Source: Planctomycetia bacterium
GTDB taxonomy: Bacteria; Planctomycetota; Planctomycetia; Pirellulales; PNKZ01
Direction of reading: 5' to 3'
Assembly (NCBI GenBank): GCA_021413845.1
Contig: JAIOPP010000059.1
Coordinates: forward strand, 1 to 64,000
Length of the DNA: 64,000 nt
Of this stretch, positions 45,966-55,643 are shown piece after piece (the first letter of the stretch is position 1; every line of letters starts with the position of its first letter). Under the pieces are notes generated by a model, which saw only the letters and a program-made list of their open reading frames with translations, was not told the DNA's origin and did no database searches. The position numbers and the translations under genes were made by a program.

Positions 45966-47255
45966 CTATTTCCGTTCCGCAAGCGGTACGAAATCGCGTT
46001 TCGTCTTGCCGTTGTAGATCTGCCGCGGACGACAGATCTTCTTCGACGGCGACATCTGCATTTCTCGCCAATGGGCGATCCAGCCCGGCAGCCGACCGAG
46101 CGCGAACAGCACCGTGAACATTTCCACCGGGAAGCCCATCGCGCGATAGATGATGCCCGAGTAGAAGTCGACGTTCGGGTAGAGCTTCCGTTCGATGAAG
46201 TACGAATCGCTCAGCGCGGCTTGCTCGAGCTCTTGCGCGATATCGAAAATCGGGTCCTTGATCGCGAGCTTCTTCAAGAGCTTATCGCAGGTGCGCTTGA
46301 TGATCGTGGCGCGCGGATCGTAGTTCTTATAAACGCGGTGGCCGAAGCCCATCAGACGGAAGCCGGACTTCTTGTCCTTCGCCATGTCGATGTATTTCTT
46401 ACTGTTGCCGCCGTCGGCCTTGATCGCTTCGAGCATTTCGACGCAGGCTTGGTTCGCCCCGCCGTGCAGCGGGCCCCACAAAGCGCAAATGCCGGCCGAG
46501 ATCGAAGCGAAGAGGTTCGCATCGCTCGAGCCGACCATGCGGACGGTCGACGTGCTGCAGTTTTGTTCGTGATCGGCGTGCACGATGAACAGCAGGTTCA
46601 ACGCGTCGACGAAGTCTTGATCGACCTGATATTCTTCGCTGGGGACCGCGAACATCATGTGCAGGAAGTTGTCGACGTAGCCGAGTGAATTCTTCGGGTA
46701 GATCGACGGCTGGCCGACCGACTTCTTATGGCTCAACGCCGCGATGGTCGGGAGCTTCGCCATCAGCCGGAAGATCGACATTTCGACCTCGACCGCATTC
46801 TTCGGGTCGAGCGAATCTTGATAGAACGTCGAAAGCGCGCCGACGACCGAGCTCAGGATCGCCATCGGATGGGCATCGCGCGGGAAGCCGTTGTAGAACA
46901 TCCGCATATCTTCGTGCAGCATCGTGTGCCGACCGAGCGATGCGCGGAAATTCGCCAACTGCTCCGTATTCGGCAGTTCGCCGTAGATGAGCAAGTAGCT
47001 CACTTCGACGAAATCGCACTTCTCGCACAGCTGCTCGATCGGGTAGCCGCGATAACGCAGAATTCCTTCCTCGCCGTCGAGGAAGCAGATGGCGCTTTGC
47101 GTCGAGCCCGTGTTGACGAAGCCTTCGTCGAGCGTGATGTAGCCCGTCTGCGCGCGAAGAGCCGAGATGTCGATCGCCTTTTCTCCCTCGGTTCCTTCCA
47201 AGGTAGGAAATTCGATCTCTTTTCCTTCGACGCGTAACTTAGCGACCTCGCCCAT
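45966..47255 (-). CDS. gltA: Citrate synthase
   Basis: About 429 residues from the Met at 47255, preceded on its strand by AGAAGGAG. The longer frame to 47423 adds a non-homologous extension. It is a type II (hexameric-class) citrate synthase: the N-terminal beta domain VEGKEIEFPTLEG, GFVNTGSTQSAICFLDGEEGILRYRGY, catalytic His in the VHADHEQNCSTSTVR block, GPLHGGANQACVEML, and MGFGHRVYKNYDPRA with Asp in PNVDFYSG. It condenses acetyl-CoA and oxaloacetate to start the TCA cycle. The adjacent CYTH gene lies upstream on the same strand. Confidence 0.95.
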   Translation of the reverse strand: MGEVAKLRVEGKEIEFPTLEGTEGEKAIDISALRAQTGYITLDEGFVNTGSTQSAICFLDGEEGILRYRGYPIEQLCEKCDFVEVSYLLIYGELPNTEQLANFRASLGRHTMLHEDMRMFYNGFPRDAHPMAILSSVVGALSTFYQDSLDPKNAVEVEMSIFRLMAKLPTIAALSHKKSVGQPSIYPKNSLGYVDNFLHMMFAVPSEEYQVDQDFVDALNLLFIVHADHEQNCSTSTVRMVGSSDANLFASISAGICALWGPLHGGANQACVEMLEAIKADGGNSKKYIDMAKDKKSGFRLMGFGHRVYKNYDPRATIIKRTCDKLLKKLAIKDPIFDIAQELEQAALSDSYFIERKLYPNVDFYSGIIYRAMGFPVEMFTVLFALGRLPGWIAHWREMQMSPSKKICRPRQIYNGKTKRDFVPLAERK

Positions 47256-47424
47256 CGAGGCTTCTCCTTCTGACGACGAAATACCGACCGACCGGTCGAA
47301 CGCATACGAACGTCCTACCGCAACAGAAGCTAGCAGTGTAACGGTCGGGATGCGTTTCTTCAAACCGTTTGCAGGGGTGAGGATGCGCACCGGAAAATCT
47401 TGCGAATCCGCAAGGTCTTGCAAA

Positions 47425-47943
47425 TTATCGCGGCATCATATCCGAGTACGAATGCTCGATGAGATCAGCCGCATGAAGCTGAAATGCGGTTTGCAAAAAT
47501 TCGACTTGCGCTCGCCCCGCCGCGTCGTCGATCGTGGGCCCGAGAACCGCTTCGAATTCGATGAAGCTCCCCAGTTCGGCGACTTCGTCGATATGGATCC
47601 TGACATTGCCGTACAGGAAAACCAAACGTTGCTTATCGACGACGACGAGCACCCCCATCGCAGACGCTAAGGCTCGCTTAAGCGATTCAGGTTCGCCGAC
47701 CGGCACCAGCCGATAGTCGCTCCCTTTGGCGCTTGCTTGATCGGCACGGGCATACCAGACGAGCTGCGCCGTCTGCCCGAACACCTCGCGAAGTTTCAAG
47801 CGTCCGTACGGCGACTTGAAATAGGTGTCGATCTGGTGCTGCTTCTCGGGCGGCTCGGTCGAGAGCGACTGTGCGATCTTGATCGCTCCGCTCGGGTCGG
47901 AGAGCCGCGCCTTGAGTTCGATATTGCGCGCAGCGTGCGACAT
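47425..47943 (-). CDS. CYTH-domain protein (class IV adenylate cyclase-like)
   Basis: About 172 residues from the Met at 47943 (MSHAARNIELKARL). The N-terminal IELKAR is the ExK signature of the CYTH superfamily, which binds triphosphates through basic and acidic residues lining a beta tunnel. Further barrel strands are QIDTYFKSPYGRLKLRE, DYRLVPV and VRIHIDEVAELGSFIEFEAVL. Bacterial members include class IV adenylate cyclases and inorganic triphosphatases; which of these applies cannot be decided by motif. It is 169 bases upstream of gltA, and co-transcription is possible. Confidence 0.82.
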   Translation of the reverse strand: MSHAARNIELKARLSDPSGAIKIAQSLSTEPPEKQHQIDTYFKSPYGRLKLREVFGQTAQLVWYARADQASAKGSDYRLVPVGEPESLKRALASAMGVLVVVDKQRLVFLYGNVRIHIDEVAELGSFIEFEAVLGPTIDDAAGRAQVEFLQTAFQLHAADLIEHSYSDMMPR

Positions 47944-48045
47944 TGCGGGAGACCGGGCGAGCGCGAAGCTCAAGAAAAACTCGAAGCGAACAAGAAACGC
48001 TTCGAGATTGTAGCCGTGACGGTCGGAGTTGCGTAGCCGTTCGGC

Positions 48046-49560
48046 TTAGCGAATCGTCGGGGTCGGATACCGAGCGCTCTCGGCGGCGGACGCGCCCCCT
48101 GCGCCGGCGATCCCCTTCGGCTTCTCATCATCGAACACGGTCCAGACCGTGGTCTTCTTTTTTATCTCTTCGACGTACTTCACTTTCGCGACCACGGTTC
48201 GTTCTTCGGTGATTTTCTTTCTGATCTCTCCCTGCACCTCCGTAAACGGCTTCCGGCCCGCATCGCGGCGATCGATGACGCGGACGATATGAAAGCCTCG
48301 TTCGTCTTCGATGATCGGGCTGAGCGTGCCGATCGGCAGCGTGAATACGGCCGTATCAAGCGGCTGCGAAACGAGGCTCCCTCGCTTCGTCCAATTCACT
48401 TCGCCCCCTTGGGCCGCGGTCGAACCTTGCGACATCGTTTTCGCCACTTGCTCGAAGGGACGGCCATCGACGACGAGGTTGCCGGCCTTCGCCGCTTCGG
48501 CGTAAGCGGCTTGCTTCGTGGGAAAGTTCTCGAACTTCATCGAGATTTGTTCCCACCGAGAAGCCCCCGTGAATTCAAACTCCGCCAAGTGCGACTGGTA
48601 GTAAGCGAGCATCTGCTCGTGCGTCACTTCTTGCGTAACCTTCACGTTCTGCGAAATCCACGAACTGCGCAACACCGACTCGGCAAAGGCTTTCTTCTCA
48701 CGTTCCAAAGTCGTGCCGTCGCGGCGCAGCATCGCTTCGAGTTGCTGTAGATCGCTCGCCTTACGATCGCTGAGCATTTGCGGAACGACCGTTTTGTCGA
48801 ACTCTTCGTCGAACTTCTCCATCGCTTTGGCGAAGCCCGCTTCGGGAATCTTGCGCTTCGCTTCATTGACGATGATCCGCGTGTCGATCAGTTGTTGAAG
48901 ACGCATCTTCACCAACTGTTCGCGCTGTTGAATCACTTCGGGATCTTTGAAATCGACGCCGTTGCGCGCCAAATAGCTGTTCACGGAGCAAAGCACCTCG
49001 CCGGCGAAGATCACATCGCCGCCGACGCGCGCCAACACTTTCGTTCCTTCGAGCTCTTGCGTCGGAAACTGTAGTCCCGTCGTGTCGGCCGAAGGAGCCA
49101 GCACCGAGCTCATCGAAGCAGCCGGCGCAGCGCCGAACGCCGGACCTGCGATTGCCGGAGCGGTAGCGGCTCCCGGAGCGACGTACGACGTGGCTTGTGT
49201 TTGATAGGGCGAAGACGCCACCGGAGCGACGGGAGCGATCGGCGATTGAGCGATGGACTGAATAGTGGATTGTGCAGGCGGTTGTGCATAAACCGGCGGC
49301 TGCGAATAACCGCCGGGCTGTGCGGCAGCGGGCGATGCCGTCGTGGGAAACGAAGCGCTCGCAGCGCTCGTGGACGGGAACGGCGAAGGGGATTGAGCGC
49401 GTGCGCGCTCCAGCCCGACGAAGTTCAGGTCGGTCGAAGATAAGCCTTCGTGCGGCAACCACTGCGCAGCGGCAGCCGTCAGCGTAAGACTCGCCATCAC
49501 AAGATAAAAGATTCTAGTCACCGGGCACTTCCATGTGTCCGCGAGTTCGGAACTCCGCAT
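48046..49560 (-). CDS. Periplasmic PpiC/SurA-type peptidyl-prolyl isomerase
   Basis: Up to 504 residues. A signal segment (TRIFYLVMASLTLTAAAAQ) suggests export; an alternative GTG start at 49521 has GGAAG upstream and begins immediately before it. A long Ala/Pro/Gln-rich disordered region covers residues about 60-150. A SurA-like helical chaperone part follows (GGDVIFAGEVLCSVNSYLAR, LQQLIDTRIIVNEAKRKIPE), then a parvulin domain at about residues 330-440 (GSTAAQGGEVNWTKRGSLV, LSPIIEDERGFHIVRVIDRR). It probably assists folding of exported proteins. Confidence 0.88.
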   Translation of the reverse strand: MRSSELADTWKCPVTRIFYLVMASLTLTAAAAQWLPHEGLSSTDLNFVGLERARAQSPSPFPSTSAASASFPTTASPAAAQPGGYSQPPVYAQPPAQSTIQSIAQSPIAPVAPVASSPYQTQATSYVAPGAATAPAIAGPAFGAAPAASMSSVLAPSADTTGLQFPTQELEGTKVLARVGGDVIFAGEVLCSVNSYLARNGVDFKDPEVIQQREQLVKMRLQQLIDTRIIVNEAKRKIPEAGFAKAMEKFDEEFDKTVVPQMLSDRKASDLQQLEAMLRRDGTTLEREKKAFAESVLRSSWISQNVKVTQEVTHEQMLAYYQSHLAEFEFTGASRWEQISMKFENFPTKQAAYAEAAKAGNLVVDGRPFEQVAKTMSQGSTAAQGGEVNWTKRGSLVSQPLDTAVFTLPIGTLSPIIEDERGFHIVRVIDRRDAGRKPFTEVQGEIRKKITEERTVVAKVKYVEEIKKKTTVWTVFDDEKPKGIAGAGGASAAESARYPTPTIR

Positions 49561-49661
49561 CCGTTTGCCTCGTGCAAACGTCGTCGGGCCGGGAAAAGTC
49601 GCACGCTTGCGGAGCGTCGGAGTTTTCCTAAGGCCTCACCGCGGCGGAGTATAAGGAGACC

Positions 49662-52600
49662 CTATTCCGGCTGCAACAGTGATTTGATGAACTCCGCAAT
49701 CACGTCAGGGTCTTTCGTCTTCGGAGGCATCGTCACGTAGGCGCTTTTCCTATCGGCGATTCGTAATCGACCCTTGAGAATTTTGCCTAACCGGTCCATT
49801 TTAGCGCTGTCGTTGTAGCCGAACGCGACATACGCATCTTCCAAATGAATCGACTCCACGCCCCAGCGGTGCGCCAGCACTCTCAACTGCATGCGCCGCA
49901 ACAAACGATCGACCACTTCCGGCCGAGGCCCGAACCGGTCGAGCATCTCAGTTCCTAATTCATCCAACTCTTGAAATGTCGACACACGCGAGAGCCGTCG
50001 ATAGAGATCGATCTTATGCCGCTGGTCGGGCACGTAACGTCGCGGCAGATACGCTTCGCCCGGCAAGTCGAGATTCACTTCGACGTGCTCTTTCGGCGGC
50101 AGCTTTTGCAACTGACGAACCGTCTTCTCCAACAACTCGCAATACAGCTCATAGCCGACCGACGCGATATTGCCGCTCTGCTCGGTGCCGAGAATGTTTC
50201 CGGCGCCGCGGATTTCCAGATCGCGCATCGCGATGGCAAAGCCGGCCCCCATCTCGCTGAACTCTTCGATCGCGGCCAAGCGCTTCGCGGCGGTCGTCGT
50301 CAGCGGCTTGTTCGGATCCAAGAGCAGATAGCAGTACGCGCGATGCTTGTAGCGGCCGACCCGTCCGCGCAGCTGATGCAAGTCGGCGAGCCCGTAATGG
50401 TCGGCATCGTCGATGAACATCGTGTTCGCGTTCGGGATGTCGAGGCCGGATTCGATGATCGTCGTCGCGAGCAAGCAATCGTATTTGTGCGCGATGAAGT
50501 CGAGCATCACCTCTTCGAGCTCCCCTTCCGGCATCTGTCCGTGGCCGATGCAGATGCGCATCTCCGGCACGATCGACTGGAGCTTATCGGCGACCTGCTT
50601 GATGTCGTGAACCCGGTTGTGAACGAAGAACATCTGCCCGTTGCGATTCAGCTCGCGCAGCGCGGCCGAGCGGAAAATGTCGGGCGTGAAACGAGTCACG
50701 CGCGTTTCGATCGCAATCCGATCGGCCGGAGGCGTTTCGAGGTTCGAGATATCGCGCAGCCCTAAGAGCGACATATGCAGCGTGCGCGGAATAGGCGTGG
50801 CGCTGAGCGTCATCACGTCGACCACATGGCGAAACGCCTTCAAGCGCTCCTTCACGCCGACGCCGAAGCGCTGCTCTTCGTCGATCACCAACAGACCGAT
50901 GTTATGAAACTTGACGTCTTGCGAAGCGAGTCGATGCGTCCCGACGACGATATCGAGCGAGCCGTCGGCCATGCCTTGCAGGATCTCCCGTTCTTCCTTA
51001 CCGGTACAGAAGCGACTCAGCACGCCGATCTTATAAGGAAACTCCGCCATTCGTTTGCGAAACGTCCGGCCATGCTGATCGGCGAGCACGGTCGTCGGCA
51101 CGAGCACCGCGACCTGATAACCGGAGTCGACCGCCTTGAACGCCGCGCGCATCGCGACTTCGGTTTTCCCATAGCCGACGTCGCCGCAGATCAGCCGATC
51201 CATCGGCCGCGGCAGGCTCATATCTTCCTTCACGGCCCGAATCGCGACGGCTTGATCGGGCGTTTCGGTATAAGGAAAAGAAGCATCGAACTCGCGGCAC
51301 CATTCGGTATCGGGCGGGAACGAGATTCCCTGCCGCACCGAGCGCGCGGCCTGCAGGTCGAGCATGTCGCCGGCCATGTCGAGCACCGCTTCTTGCACCG
51401 ACGCTTTCTTCTTCGCCCACGAAGGGCTGCCGATCTTCGCCAGCGCCGGCCGAGTCTTCTGACCGCCGACGTACTTCTGCACGAGATCGATCTTCGTCGC
51501 GGGTACGAAGATCTTTGTGCCGCCGTCGAACTCCAGCTCTAAATGCTCTTCGGCCCGATCGTCTTTCTCGAGCAGCCGCATGCCGCGATATTTGCCGATG
51601 CCGTGGCCGATATGGACGACGTAGTCCCCCTCGCGCAGATCGAGAAAGCTATCGATCACCCGGCCGAGCCGGCGGCGCGACGGCCTGCGCACCTCTTCAC
51701 GATGGAACAACTCGCCGCCACTGAGCAGCGTCATCCGTTCTTTGAGCAACCGAAAACCGGTTCGCAGAAAGCCGAGGCAATAGTGCAGCTTGCCTGCCGC
51801 CGCGGGCTTCGTGCCGGCGAACACATCCGAGAGCCTCGTCGCTTCCGCTTCCGTCTGGCAAACGATGAACAACTCCTGATTTTCCGCCACGCTCTCCAAC
51901 TCGCCCCGCACCTTGCCGATGTCGCCGCTGAACCGTTCGACCGATTCGATCCGCAAGTGACATGTCGTTTCGAGCGAGGCCGTCGAGATCGCCGAAGCCG
52001 TGACCGACGGGAACTTATAAAGTCGCGACAGAGTCTCGTTGACCGTAAACAAGCCGTCGGTCTTATCGAGCCGCGACAGATAATGGCGTCCTTCCTCTTC
52101 GAGCTCCCCCGGCTCGATCAGCAACACCCAAGTGTTCGCCGGGAGGTACGTCGTGAGATGATCGCCGCGCGCGTTCTCGGGCTTGAGCACCGTGACGTCG
52201 ATCATCGCCAGCGGCGCGAGGCTTCGTTGCGTCGCGAGATCGAACCTGCGAATCGACTCGACCTGATCGCCGAAGAACTCCACGCGCACCGGGTCGTACC
52301 AGTCGGGAGCGAACAAGTCGATGATCCCGCCGCGCAGCGAGAACTCGCCCGGCAACTGCACGGCTCCCGTATGCTCGAACCCTTGCTCGACCAACCACCG
52401 CGCCAACAGTTCCGGGTCGATCGTTTCGCCGGCGACGATCTTGCGCGTCTGTCGGGCCAGCAACTCCGGCGGCGGCACCGGTTGCAGCAAACTCTGAATA
52501 CTGGTGACGATCAGTTCCGGCCCAGCCTGTCGCGACACGGCATCGTCGCCGAACTTCTTGAGCAGCCGCATTCGGTCGCCGTAGATCTCGTCGCGCACGA

Positions 52601-52913
52601 CGAGCTCGGCCGGCAGCGTTTCCCACGCCGGAAACTTTTCCGTGCGCCGCGAAGTGAAGAGCGCGAGTTCGTCGCAAAATTCATCGATATCGGCCGGGTG
52701 CGGGCAGACCACGCACAACGGCCCAGGGCTATGTTCGACCAAGCCTCCCACGACGAGCGCGCAGCTCGACCCTCGGACTCCGTCGAGCGTTGCGCCATGC
52801 CCTGCTTTCAGGCTGGCGATCACGTCGTCGAAACCTTGTTCTGCGTCCAACCGGCGTGCGAGCGATCGTAATCTCTCGGCCGCACCGGCTTGCGTGTCGG
52901 CGACGGCGTTCAT
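49662..52913 (-). CDS. mfd: Transcription-repair coupling factor
   Basis: About 1083 residues from the Met at 52913 (MNAVADTQAG). Mfd removes RNA polymerase stalled at DNA lesions and recruits UvrA. Domains in order: a UvrB-like N-terminal module (residues about 1-340), the RNA-polymerase-interacting CarD-like domain beginning at DLREGDYVVHIGHGIGKYRG (about 430), and a SF2 helicase with the P-loop GDVGYGKTEVAM, the Walker B DEEQ in VIDEEQRFGV and LSATPIPRTLHMSLLGL. The C-terminal TRCF domain includes DLPGEAYLPRRYVPDQ. The length is normal for the family. Confidence 0.95.
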   Translation of the reverse strand: MNAVADTQAGAAERLRSLARRLDAEQGFDDVIASLKAGHGATLDGVRGSSCALVVGGLVEHSPGPLCVVCPHPADIDEFCDELALFTSRRTEKFPAWETLPAELVVRDEIYGDRMRLLKKFGDDAVSRQAGPELIVTSIQSLLQPVPPPELLARQTRKIVAGETIDPELLARWLVEQGFEHTGAVQLPGEFSLRGGIIDLFAPDWYDPVRVEFFGDQVESIRRFDLATQRSLAPLAMIDVTVLKPENARGDHLTTYLPANTWVLLIEPGELEEEGRHYLSRLDKTDGLFTVNETLSRLYKFPSVTASAISTASLETTCHLRIESVERFSGDIGKVRGELESVAENQELFIVCQTEAEATRLSDVFAGTKPAAAGKLHYCLGFLRTGFRLLKERMTLLSGGELFHREEVRRPSRRRLGRVIDSFLDLREGDYVVHIGHGIGKYRGMRLLEKDDRAEEHLELEFDGGTKIFVPATKIDLVQKYVGGQKTRPALAKIGSPSWAKKKASVQEAVLDMAGDMLDLQAARSVRQGISFPPDTEWCREFDASFPYTETPDQAVAIRAVKEDMSLPRPMDRLICGDVGYGKTEVAMRAAFKAVDSGYQVAVLVPTTVLADQHGRTFRKRMAEFPYKIGVLSRFCTGKEEREILQGMADGSLDIVVGTHRLASQDVKFHNIGLLVIDEEQRFGVGVKERLKAFRHVVDVMTLSATPIPRTLHMSLLGLRDISNLETPPADRIAIETRVTRFTPDIFRSAALRELNRNGQMFFVHNRVHDIKQVADKLQSIVPEMRICIGHGQMPEGELEEVMLDFIAHKYDCLLATTIIESGLDIPNANTMFIDDADHYGLADLHQLRGRVGRYKHRAYCYLLLDPNKPLTTTAAKRLAAIEEFSEMGAGFAIAMRDLEIRGAGNILGTEQSGNIASVGYELYCELLEKTVRQLQKLPPKEHVEVNLDLPGEAYLPRRYVPDQRHKIDLYRRLSRVSTFQELDELGTEMLDRFGPRPEVVDRLLRRMQLRVLAHRWGVESIHLEDAYVAFGYNDSAKMDRLGKILKGRLRIADRKSAYVTMPPKTKDPDVIAEFIKSLLQPE

Positions 52914-53103
52914 GGTGCGGAATTCTAGCGCGCTCGGCCCAAGCGGCAAAGGGCTATTGCTTGCGACCGTCGGATTATCCGACCGCGGCGGTTGCTTCGT
53001 TGCTGCGCCGACTCGGCGGTCCTATAATCGCTCCGTCCGCATCCAGGGCGGCGCTTCGACGTTTCTCCGCACCACTTGAAACTACTACCAAGGGCTTTCT
53101 CGT

Positions 53104-54195
53104 ATGGCATTCGGCTTCGGCATTATCGGTTGCGGGATGATCGCGAACTTCCACGCCAAAGCGATCGCCGACATTAAGGGAGCCAAGCTCGTCGCCTGCT
53201 TCGACAACTATCCGGCCGCGGCCGAGAAGCTGGCGGCGACGTACAAGTGTAAGGCCTACGCGAAGCTCGAAGACATGCTCGCCGATCCGGCCGTGAACGT
53301 CGTCACCGTCGGCACTCCGAGCGGAGCGCACATGGAGCCGGCCATCATGGCCGCCGAGGCCGGTAAGCATGTGATCGTCGAGAAGCCGCTCGAGATCACG
53401 CTCAAACGCTGCGATGCCATCATCGAGGCGTGCGACCGGAACAAGGTGAAGCTCTCGGCCATCTTTCCGTCGCGCTTCCACGATTCGAGCCGCGAGATCA
53501 AAAAAGCGATCGAAGCCGAGCGCTTCGGCAAGCTCACGATGGGAGATGCCTACGTGAAATGGTTTCGCACGCAGCAATACTACGACGCCGGAAAATGGCG
53601 CGGCACCTGGGAGCTCGACGGCGGCGGAGCGCTGATGAACCAAGCGATCCACTGCGTCGATTTGCTGACATGGTTGATGGGCCCGGTCGTCGAGATTCGG
53701 GCCCAAGTCGCCACGCTCGCGCACGAGCGGATCGCTGTGGAAGACACGGCCGTCGCCACGTTGAAATTCGCCAACGGAGCGCTCGGCGTCGTCGAGGCGA
53801 CCACGGCCGCGTATCCCGGCTACTTGAAGCGCATCGAGATTCACGGCGCCGAAGGCTCGGCCTGCATGGAGGAAGAAGACCTCGTCAAATGGGACTTCGC
53901 CAAGGCCGACAAGCGCGACAAGATGATTCTCGAAGCGATGAATTCTCACAAGAGCACCGGCGGCGGAGCGGCGGATCCGACGGCGATTGGCCATCACGGT
54001 CACTCGCGGCAGTTCGAGGATTTGCTCGATGCCGTGAAGAAGAACAAGACGCCGAGCGTCGACGGCCGCGAAGGACGTCGCTCGGTCGAGATCATTCTCG
54101 GCATCTACAAAGCCGCCGAGTCGGGCAAGCCGGTTTACTTGCCGCTCGAAAAAGACCCGACCTTGAACGCGCGCAAGCTCAAGGTCGCCAAGTAA
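53104..54195 (+). CDS. Gfo/Idh/MocA-family oxidoreductase
   Basis: A 363-residue NAD(P)-dependent dehydrogenase. The N-terminal Rossmann fold begins FGFGIIGCGMIANFHAKAI, with VTVGTPSGAHMEPAIMAAEAGKHVIVEKPLEIT, where EKPLE carries the conserved catalytic Lys. The C-terminal alpha/beta domain has GGGALMNQAIHCVDLLTWLMG with the usual His/Asp region. Members act on sugars, inositols or related polyols. A Rieske protein gene follows three bases after the stop, so electron transfer between the two products is possible. Confidence 0.9.
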   Translation: MAFGFGIIGCGMIANFHAKAIADIKGAKLVACFDNYPAAAEKLAATYKCKAYAKLEDMLADPAVNVVTVGTPSGAHMEPAIMAAEAGKHVIVEKPLEITLKRCDAIIEACDRNKVKLSAIFPSRFHDSSREIKKAIEAERFGKLTMGDAYVKWFRTQQYYDAGKWRGTWELDGGGALMNQAIHCVDLLTWLMGPVVEIRAQVATLAHERIAVEDTAVATLKFANGALGVVEATTAAYPGYLKRIEIHGAEGSACMEEEDLVKWDFAKADKRDKMILEAMNSHKSTGGGAADPTAIGHHGHSRQFEDLLDAVKKNKTPSVDGREGRRSVEIILGIYKAAESGKPVYLPLEKDPTLNARKLKVAK

Positions 54196-54198
54196 CCG

Positions 54199-54498
54199 AT
54201 GTGGACCACGGTTGCTAAAGTCGCCGATTGTCCGCCGGGCAGCTCGCGCGAAGTCGTCGCCGGCGATCAGATCGTGGCGTTGTTCAACGTCGCCGGGGAA
54301 TTTCACGCGCTCGACGGCGTCTGCCCACACCAAGGGGGCCCGCTCGGCAAAGGAGCGCTCCGCGGTTGCATCGTCGTCTGCCCGTGGCACGGCTGGCAGT
54401 TCGACGTAACGAATGGCGAATTCCAAACACGCCCCAGCTTAGTGCAGCCGTGCTTGCAGGTGCGCGTGATGGGAGAAGAAGTTCAAGTCGACGTCTGA
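54199..54498 (+). CDS. Rieske [2Fe-2S] ferredoxin-like protein
   Basis: A 99-residue Rieske protein like NirD or dioxygenase ferredoxins. The cluster ligands are visible as the CPHQG and CPWHGW motifs (Cys-x-His and Cys-x-x-His), separated by 15-16 residues. No membrane segment or signal is present, so it is cytoplasmic. The start ATG at 54199 is three bases after the stop of the Gfo/Idh/MocA gene, indicating one mRNA. It probably shuttles an electron to or from an unknown oxygenase or reductase. Confidence 0.88.
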   Translation: MWTTVAKVADCPPGSSREVVAGDQIVALFNVAGEFHALDGVCPHQGGPLGKGALRGCIVVCPWHGWQFDVTNGEFQTRPSLVQPCLQVRVMGEEVQVDV

Positions 54499-54507
54499 AA
54501 CGCAAGA

Positions 54508-54570
54508 GTCAAAGTGCAAAATGCAAAAGTGCGCACAGTTGGCCTTCACTTTTGCATTTTGCATTTTGAC
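54508..54570. repeat. AT-rich near-perfect inverted repeat
   Basis: Two 24-base arms (54508-54531 and 54547-54570) match with a single mismatch around a 15-base spacer. They are built of the repeated word TGCAAAA, which stands out in this GC-rich DNA. It lies after the Rieske gene and before a plus-strand gene, so it may be a terminator. Its internal word repetition suggests a dispersed repeat element. Confidence 0.85.
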
Positions 54571-54674
54571 TTCTCACTTACCCCGCGCCTTGCTGCCGAC
54601 GCGCTTCTGCGGATAATCTCAGGATCGCACCCCCCGAGATTTGCAGAAGTCTTTCGCTCCGCCGAGGCCTTAGC

Positions 54675-55643
54675 TTGCCGATCCGTTACCGTACGTTTCG
54701 CAATTCCGATCCGCCGCACTTAGTCGACATCTGGCGCTCGCAGCCTCCCGAGCGAGCGCTGGTGCAGCCGATGTCGGTGGCGCTGTTCGATCAGCTGGTC
54801 TTAGCGAAACAGTACTTCGATCCTGCCGGGCTCACGATCGCTTGGGACGGTGATCTTCCGGTCGGTTTCTCGCATGCTGCGTTCGGCCCGACGGCCGATG
54901 GCTCCGGCGTCGATACACAGCTCGGCGTGACGCATCTGGTGATGACCCGACCGCACTACCAACGCCGCGGCATCGGCAGCGAGCTCCTGACGCACTCCGA
55001 AGAATACCTGCGGCGCAACGGCGCGGAGCTGCTCTACGCCGGCGGAATCGGCCCCCTCAACGGCTTCTACCTCGGCATGTACGGCGGCAGCGAACTCGGC
55101 GGCGTGCTCGATTCTTCCCACGCCGCGCAATGCCTGTTTCGCTCGGCGGGTTACCGCGAGATCGATCGGACGTTGGTTCTACACCGAGAAACCGGCAGCT
55201 TTCGCCCGCCGGTCGACCGCCGGCTCATGCAGCTGCGCCGCAACGCTTCGATCCGCACGATCAACGATCCTGCGCCGGCATCTTGGTGGCAAGCCGGCGC
55301 ACAAGGAGACTTCGCACAACTTCGCTTCGAGCTCGACTTGAAGCAACCGGCTCTGCAAGCGGTCGCAACCGTTACGTTCTGGATGATGGAGACGATCTCG
55401 GCCGCTTGGGGTGTCCACGCCGCAGGGCTGATCGAGTTGCAGACGAAGCCGGAGTTTCAGCGGCAAGGGATGGCAATGTTTCTCCTCGGAGAAGCGTTCC
55501 AACAGTTGCGCAACTACGGTGTCTCGCTCGTCGAGACCCAGACAATGGTTCACAACGCTCCGGCACTCGGGCTCTATAAGAAGCTCGGCTTCAACGAAGT
55601 CGACCAAGGCGCAGTGTTTAGAAAAGCAGAAACCAAAAACTAG
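54675..55643 (+). CDS. Tandem GNAT-domain acetyltransferase
   Basis: A 322-residue protein starting at TTG. It carries two GNAT folds. The first (residues about 1-165) has the acetyl-CoA-binding phrase LVMTRPHYQRRGIGSELL (RRGIGS loop) and LYAGGIGPLNGFYLGMYGG. The second (about 230-322) has LQTKPEFQRQGMAMFLLGEAF and ends with HNAPALGLYKKLGFNEV, the normal closing motif of GNAT proteins. The second copy keeps Q-x-G-M in place of R-G-x-G, so it may be less active. The target amine is unknown. Confidence 0.82.
   Translation: MPIRYRTFRNSDPPHLVDIWRSQPPERALVQPMSVALFDQLVLAKQYFDPAGLTIAWDGDLPVGFSHAAFGPTADGSGVDTQLGVTHLVMTRPHYQRRGIGSELLTHSEEYLRRNGAELLYAGGIGPLNGFYLGMYGGSELGGVLDSSHAAQCLFRSAGYREIDRTLVLHRETGSFRPPVDRRLMQLRRNASIRTINDPAPASWWQAGAQGDFAQLRFELDLKQPALQAVATVTFWMMETISAAWGVHAAGLIELQTKPEFQRQGMAMFLLGEAFQQLRNYGVSLVETQTMVHNAPALGLYKKLGFNEVDQGAVFRKAETKN

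Noticed and set aside
51543-52871. 442-residue open frame on the plus strand
   Set aside because: It lies wholly inside mfd on the opposite strand and reads as an antisense product with no recognisable motif.
52975-54426. 483-residue open frame on the minus strand
   Set aside because: It is antisense to the Gfo/Idh/MocA and Rieske genes, both of which have clear motifs in the plus frame.
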